The notes beneath the pieces are model-generated. The model saw only the letters and a program-made list of their open reading frames with translations, ran no database searches and was not told the DNA's origin. This document shows positions 58,954 through 64,000 of a stretch of 64,000 bases of DNA, piece after piece (positions within the stretch are counted from its first letter, which is position 1; the number at the start of each line of letters is the position of its first letter). Source of the stretch: Corallium rubrum (lineage: Eukaryota > Cnidaria > Anthozoa > Scleralcyonacea > Coralliidae); the NCBI GenBank assembly GCA_964035015.1, contig OZ036007.1:2476791-2540790 (forward strand), in the 5' to 3' direction. A program made the translations under genes and the position numbers.

Positions 58954-60579
58954 CTGTAATACAGAGTAAGTGAAAAATTTAAAATTACGCAGTATATTTA
59001 ACAATTACATTTCGAGCTCCACAGTTTAATCAGCTGATTAAAATTATAACTCATAAGTCGCAAATGGCTTGGACTGGCCATTGTGTCATATAACAATGGC
59101 TGAGTATTGTAGAGTAATGGGTGAGTATTGTAGAACAATGGGTGAGTATTGTAGAACAATGACTGAGTATTGTAGAACAATGACTGAGTATTGTAGAACA
59201 ATGGCTGAGTATTGTAGAACAATGACTGAGTATTGTAGAACAATGGCTGAGTATTGTAGAACAATGGCTGAGTATTGTAGAACAATGGCTGAGTATTGCA
59301 GAACAATGACTGAGTATTGTAGAACAATGACTGAGTATTGTAGAACAATGGCTGAGTATTGTAGAACAATGGCTGAGTATTGCAGAACAATGACTGAGTA
59401 TTGTAGAACAATGACTGAGTATTGTAGAACAATGGCTGAGTATTGTAGAACAATGGCCGAGTATTGTAGAACAATGGCTGAGTATTGTAGAACAATGACT
59501 GAGTATTGTAGAACAATGGCTGAGTATTGCAGAACAATAACGGAGTATTGTAGAACAATGACTGAGTATTGTAAAACAATGCCTGTGTATTGTAGAACAA
59601 TGAATGAGTATTGTAGAACAATGGCTAAATTTTGTATAACAATGTCTGAGTATTGTAGAACAATGACTGAGTATTGTAGAACAATGGCTGAGTATTGTAG
59701 AGTAATGGGTGAGTATTGTAGAACAATGGGTGAGTATTGTAGAACAATGGCTGAGTATTGTAGAACAATGACTGAGTATTGTAGAACAATGGCTGAGTAT
59801 TGTAGAACAATGGCTGAGTATTGCAGAACAATGACTGAGTATTGTAGAACAATGACTGAGTATTGTAGAACAATGGCTGAGTATTGCAGAACAATGACTG
59901 AGTATTGCAGAACAATGGCTGAGTATTGTAGAACAATGGCTGAGTATTGTAGAACAATGGCTGAGTATTACAGAACAATGACTGAGTATTGCAGAACAAT
60001 GACTGAGTATTGTAGAACAATGGCTGAGTATTGTAGAACAATGGCCGAGTATTGTAGAACAATGGCTGAGTATTGTAGAACAATGACTGAGTATTGTAGA
60101 ACAATGGCTGAGTATTGCAGAACAATAACGGAGTATTGTAGAACAATGACTGAGTATTGTAAAACAATGCCTGTGTATTGTAGAACAATGAATGAGTATT
60201 GTAGAACAATGGCTAAATTTTGTATAACAATGTCTGAGTATTGTAAAACAATGGCTGAGTATTGTACAACAATGGCTAAGTATTGTAGAACAATGGCTGT
60301 CCATTGTTTCAAAGCAAAATTTCACAATGGCTAGTGCAAACCTGGCACTTACCAGCTTCTTACTGTGTTATTACAGTCAGCCTGATCACGTTTTATCAGT
60401 AAATATTTTTCATCGGCTGAGCAATACAAGGGATGGCACACTATTTCTTTCAATTTTAACAAACATTCAGGCGAATATAAGCGTGTACCATCTGTATGGT
60501 TGGCATTCTCCATTTTCTTAAATGTCTCGACATTGTTTTTCGATCGCTGCTCATAAGCAATGAACTGATCAAGAGGCAT
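58710..60579 (-). CDS. Copy C: exons 2 and 3 of the cysteine-rich family
   Basis: Exon 2 (60579-60353, 227 nt) reads MPLDQFIAYEQRSKNN, then ECLLKLKEIVCHPLYC and KRDQADC; exon 3 (58953-58710, 244 nt) reads CFERFLNLSSNSS through SSANSHLSQL to a hydrophobic end. Splice sites and phases match copies A and B exactly. No exon 1 was found up to the end of the window, so the copy is either 5'-truncated or has a very long intron 1 with exon 1 beyond 64000. The frames are intact, which argues for recent or continuing function. Intron 2 is filled by the 21-bp minisatellite at 59090-60310. Confidence 0.7.
59090..60310. repeat. 21-bp minisatellite with 588-bp higher-order repeat
   Basis: About 58 units of attgtagaacaatggctgag plus t. 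A marker series (gagtaatgggtgag) recurs at 59111 and 59699, exactly 28 units apart, so a 588-bp block was duplicated. Both strands are open for over 420 codons because the unit is divisible by three. Confidence 0.95.
60353..60579 (-). CDS. Copy C exon 2
   Basis: 75 codons plus two bases between tttcag and gtaagt, with the four cysteines of the module kept. Confidence 0.8.
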
Positions 60580-60656
60580 CTGAAAGAAAGATAAACGTAT
60601 TGCTTGAGATATAATGGTGGGATTTAATAATAACAATAATAATAATTATTATTACT

Positions 60657-61153
60657 ATATATTCAAACTTTATTCTCGTTCGTGATTGGCCAAAACGGCC
60701 CCGCTAATTCTCCGTATCTGGAAGCTGACGCGTTATTTCAGCTGCTGACGTGATCAGCGTGCAATACCTTGTTTTGGATCGAACTTCGATCCAAAACAAG
60801 GTATTATTGCACGCTGTCGAACCCAAGCCTCCAGCGCGGTCGGCAGCTTGCTAAAAATCCCGCCAAAACTAAATATTTTTGAAGAGTAAACAAAATGGCT
60901 CAGTTTAACCGGTTTCCATCGTTAAACGAAGAAGAAATTTCGACGTTGCTCTCAAAGAAAGATAGTAAAAGCATGAAGAGTATAGTTTTTGAATATATAA
61001 TAAAACAATTATTGGGTTCGGTTTTCACATGATATCGAGAATCATCAAGGCCTCGGTTTGTGTTATCCACCTCAGCCTTCGGCGTCGGTGGATAACACAA
61101 ACCTCGTCCTTGATAATTCTCGATATCATGCTCAACCTCATTCAATAATTGTT

Positions 61154-61155
<2 letters not shown>
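60657..61155. repeat. Fold-back sequences within unit 1
   Basis: caataccttgttttggatcg is mirrored around 60780-60786. A second pair at about 61000-61160 mirrors aacaattattgggttcggtt, gatatcgagaat and gttatccacc. Confidence 0.75.
60895..61032 (+). pseudogene. 46-codon frame with LLSKKDS motif (weak)
   Basis: It reads MAQFNRFPSLNEEEISTLLS, then KKDSKSMKSIVFEY, before a stop. The L-N-E-E-E-I-x-x-L-L-x-x-K-D-S pattern resembles N-termini of Crypton-derived/ZMYM-type proteins in animals, from memory only. No continuation was found, and a fold-back begins within it. Confidence 0.3.
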
Positions 61156-61156
<1 letters not shown>

Positions 61157-61203
<47 letters not shown>

Positions 61204-61247
61204 CAATAATAATAATAATGATAATAATAATAGTAATAATAATAATA

Positions 61248-61284
<37 letters not shown>

Positions 61285-61300
61285 TAATAGTAATTTATGT
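61157..61300. repeat. (AAT)n microsatellite, unit 1
   Basis: aat and aac/agt variants over about 140 bp. A similar tract lies at 61535-61612 and a short one at 63672-63708. Confidence 0.95.
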
Positions 61301-61547
61301 ACCCCAAACATAACATATATACCCTGCCTTAGAATTCAATTATTATTAATCAATTACAATTTTTAATTAATAAATTTTAATTGATTACTCCTAATTAATC
61401 TTAATTAAATTTAATTAATTACTAATCAAATTAATTAAATACGGGAGAATTCGTTATATTCGAGCTATAAATCTCACATAAGATGCATTTGAGAGAAAGT
61501 TAAATCTATTGTTTGAGATATAACGGTGGAATGTAATAATAACAGTA

Positions 61548-61589
<42 letters not shown>

Positions 61590-61689
61590 TAATTAATAAT
61601 AATAATAAATAATTCACTCCTGTAAATTTGGTAATACAAATCAATTACTTATTTTAGAAGCTCTTCTAATCAAATTTAGTCGGAAAGCT

Positions 61690-63670
61690 AAAACCTTGAA
61701 TCGGAAAGCTGCCCTCCACAACATTGGCATCATATGCCCAGCGATATCTACCGTGCTCAATAACACGTACTCAAAACCAGTGAGACTATTTGTCACAGGT
61801 GGTGATGAAATTTTGTCATCGGAAGGAACTACGCAAGGAGATCCCCTAGCTATGGCTATGTATGCGCTCGCCATAACACCATTAATCAACAGTCTACGTC
61901 ATGAAACGTCTAGTGATGTTAAACAAGTTTGGTTCGCAGACGACTCTACATCAACAGGAAAGCTACATGCTCTAAGAAGTTGGTGGCAACACCTGACAAC
62001 AGTTGGTCCCGAATACGGATACCATCCCAACCCAGCCAAAACGACCTTGGTAGTCAAGCCAGAATACATCCACCTTGCGACAGCTGTTTTTGAAAATACT
62101 GGAATCCGTATAACAACCGCTGGTCATAACATCCTGGGGGCAGCAATTGGTACGTCAAATTTCGTTCAAGAGTATGTCGCAGGTAAAGTTGAAATGTGGA
62201 AAGAAGAAATTAATGTCCTGGCTAAGATCGCTGAAATTTATCCCCATGCAGCGTATGCGGCCTTTATCCATTCCATAAAAGGAAAATGGCAGTTTATCAT
62301 GCGGACGGTTGAGAATGTTGATGAGCTGTTTCAACCTATCGAAGAGATTATTACTGAGAAGTTAATTCCTGCCTTAACTGGACGAAGTCACTGCTCCATT
62401 GCAGAAAGAAAGATGTTATCATTGCCAACAAGACATGGTGGTCTGAATATCGTTAATCCAGTTGAAGAAGCTTGCCATCAATTCCATGCATCTAAAAAGA
62501 TTACTGAGCCTCTGAAGCAAATGATAATTGAGCAAGCCGATTCGTATCGAAAACCTGATCTAAGCGAGATTAAAACGACGACACGTCGAGAAAAAGCAGA
62601 AAATCATGCAAACAAGGCCAATGCCGTCAGAGAAATGCTACCCACCACAAAACAAAGGTCAATGGATCTCTTAAATGAGAAAGGTTCTTCTTCCTGGCTC
62701 ACTGTGCTTCCGCTGAAAGAACACGGTTTTGACTTGAACAAGAGCGAGTTCCGTGACGCCCTGTGCCTACGATATGGTTGGCAGCTAAAGAATCTACCTC
62801 AGCATTGCGTGTGTGGTGCTAACTTCTCTACAGATCATGCTATGATTTGTTCACACGGTGGTATGACCATTGTTCGCCATAATGAGATCCGCGACATCAC
62901 TGCTGATTGGCTGAGAGAGGTGTGTAATGAAACAGAGAAGGAACCACAGCTACAGCCAATTACGGGTGAAAGCATATATCCGCAGTCTGCAAACCGACAA
63001 GACGAGGCTAGATCTGATATAAAGGCTAAAGGTTTCTGGTGTCGCCAACAAAGCGCATTTTTTGACGTAAGGGTGTTCCACCCAAACGCGCCTAGTTATC
63101 GCAACACCAGCATTAGTTCTTTATACAGAAGCCAGGAGAATATGAAAAAAAGAGAATACGGCGACAGAGTAAGAGAAATAGAGCATGGTACGTTTACACC
63201 TTTGATCTTTTCTACAAGTGGTGGTCTGAGCAAAGAAACAACGGTTGCGTACAAGAGAATGGCAGAGATGCTAGCAGTCAAGTGGAAATGGGAATATGCT
63301 GTCACCTTAGCATGGATGAGATGCCGCCTCTCCTTCGCTCTATTAACATCAGCCATTGCATGCATGAGAGACTAGAAAATCCCCTAATCAAGTGAAAAAC
63401 AAAAACTTAGAACTCGGTCTGCTGGAGAGCCAGCTACGCTGCTAATGACTCTTCCTTTATATCGGAGTGTGATTTTACTGACATTTTTAACTTAATTTTT
63501 ATTATCATTATTTCAACTAAGGTTTCTTATTAACTTTGTATGAAATCCCTGTGGACTGCCATGAGTTTATATGTATTATATTGTAATTAACTTCTTTTTT
63601 TTTTTTTTTTATTGTAAAGTATAGTCATAAAATGTGAAATAAAGTTTTAATTATTATTAAAAAAAAATAA
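61690..63670 (+). mobile_element. 5'-truncated LINE with restriction-like endonuclease
   Basis: The copy begins mid reverse transcriptase at about 61692, ends in aaataaagttttaattatta plus an A-rich tail (to 63670), and contains the frame at 61696-63375. It is inserted in an AAT tract. Confidence 0.85.
61696..63375 (+). pseudogene. Reverse transcriptase and RLE endonuclease, C-terminal part
   Basis: 559 codons are open. The reverse transcriptase part starts after its first catalytic Asp motif and shows TTQGDPLAMAMYAL (motif B) and FADD (motif C, 'FADDSTST'). The C-terminal part has CVCGANFSTDHAMIC, a C-x1-C-x7-H-x3-C zinc knuckle, then RHNEIRD and, after SD, a further D in FFDVRVFHPNA. This CCHC plus PD-(D/E)-type order is that of restriction-like endonucleases in R2/R4/CRE/NeSL/HERO type non-LTR elements. 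The start is a TTG at the truncation, not a true start. The clade is not settled. Confidence 0.82.
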
Positions 63671-63699
63671 AAAAAAATAATAATAATAATAATAGTAAT

Positions 63700-64000
63700 T
63701 TATATACATTTACCCCCAACATAAAATATCTTCCCCTCTCTAAAATTTAACCACTATTATTCAATTACACTTTTTAATTAATTAATTATTTCTAATTAAT
63801 CTCAATTAAATTAATTAGAATTAATTATTTAAAGTTAATCTCAATTAAGGGAGGGAATGCTCCTCGCGTTCGCATCATAAAATATCGTGCGCTATAGATT
63901 ATGTGCGATCACGTTGCATTGGATGCCAACTTGCTTGATTTCTAGTTAATTTCTATACTCCGTGCCAAAAACAAACATAGTGATCAGCGGTTTTTTATCA
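63700..64000. other. End of window, no gene seen
   Basis: After the duplicated AAT-rich block nothing is supported; exon 1 of copy C was looked for here and not found. Confidence 0.4.

Larger units (their letters stand above)
60585..63855. repeat. Tandemly duplicated AAT-rich intron unit with two insertions
   Basis: The block after exon 2 (60585-60655, with gagatataatggtggg) recurs at 61485-61555. The block after the AAT tract (61290-61440, with taatttatgtacccc) recurs at 63692-63850. In unit 1 the AAT tract holds the 60657-61155 insert; in unit 2 it holds the LINE at 61690-63670. Confidence 0.7.

Noticed and set aside
59051..60334. Frames of more than 420 codons on both strands (EYCRTMA and HCSTILS repeats)
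   Set aside because: Produced by a 21-bp minisatellite in intron 2 of copy C; openness on both strands is a trivial result of the period.
61058..61366. Poly-Asn and poly-Tyr frames
   Set aside because: Translations of the AAT microsatellite.

Overview
This looks like nuclear DNA of an animal, most likely an anthozoan cnidarian such as a stony coral. The reasons are spliced genes with GT-AG introns, AT-rich and repeat-dense sequence, a nose-resistant-to-fluoxetine (nrf-6) type acyltransferase with 15 exons, and mobile elements of kinds common in animals: a Penelope-like GIY-YIG endonuclease, hAT, PIF/Harbinger-like and TTAA-type elements, non-LTR elements and a tRNA-derived SINE. The species is not fixed by anything seen here. 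No bacterial genes, operons, rRNA genes or CRISPR arrays were found.

Layout. 1-2202: a pure ACAG array that switches to ATAG. 2223-3504: fold-back and Penelope-related repeats with TA tracts. 4373-29074 (+): one complete 15-exon nrf-6-like gene whose exon phases all match (2241 nt, 746 aa). Its introns hold a 1.7-kb 19-bp minisatellite, a 21-bp minisatellite split by a LINE fragment, a SINE and many short inverted-repeat transposons, several with readable target-site duplications. 29131-35642: microsatellites, a 1.4-kb TTAA element, fold-backs, and a 1.1-kb near-perfect palindrome in which two Penelope-like GIY-YIG endonuclease ends face outward. 35811-41125: a 5.3-kb CAG-tipped hAT-like element with an 8-bp duplication and further insertions inside it.

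41272-60579 (-): a tandem family of small secreted or surface proteins. Each has a signal peptide, a ten-cysteine domain with frizzled-CRD-like spacing, a second four-cysteine module, and a hydrophobic C-terminus that may be a GPI signal. Copy A (46278 to 41272) and copy B (53674 to 50431) are complete three-exon genes. Copy C keeps exons 2 and 3, with no exon 1 inside the window. Copy D is only the first part of exon 1. This family is the best candidate here for something undescribed. 60580-64000: duplicated AAT-rich intron sequence of copy C carrying two different insertions, one of them a 5'-truncated LINE with a restriction-like endonuclease end.

The two gene systems show no visible functional link. 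The nrf-6-like protein is expected to be a multi-pass membrane acyltransferase. The cysteine-rich paralogs are expected to be extracellular or membrane-anchored. Everything was read by eye; no similarity search was run.
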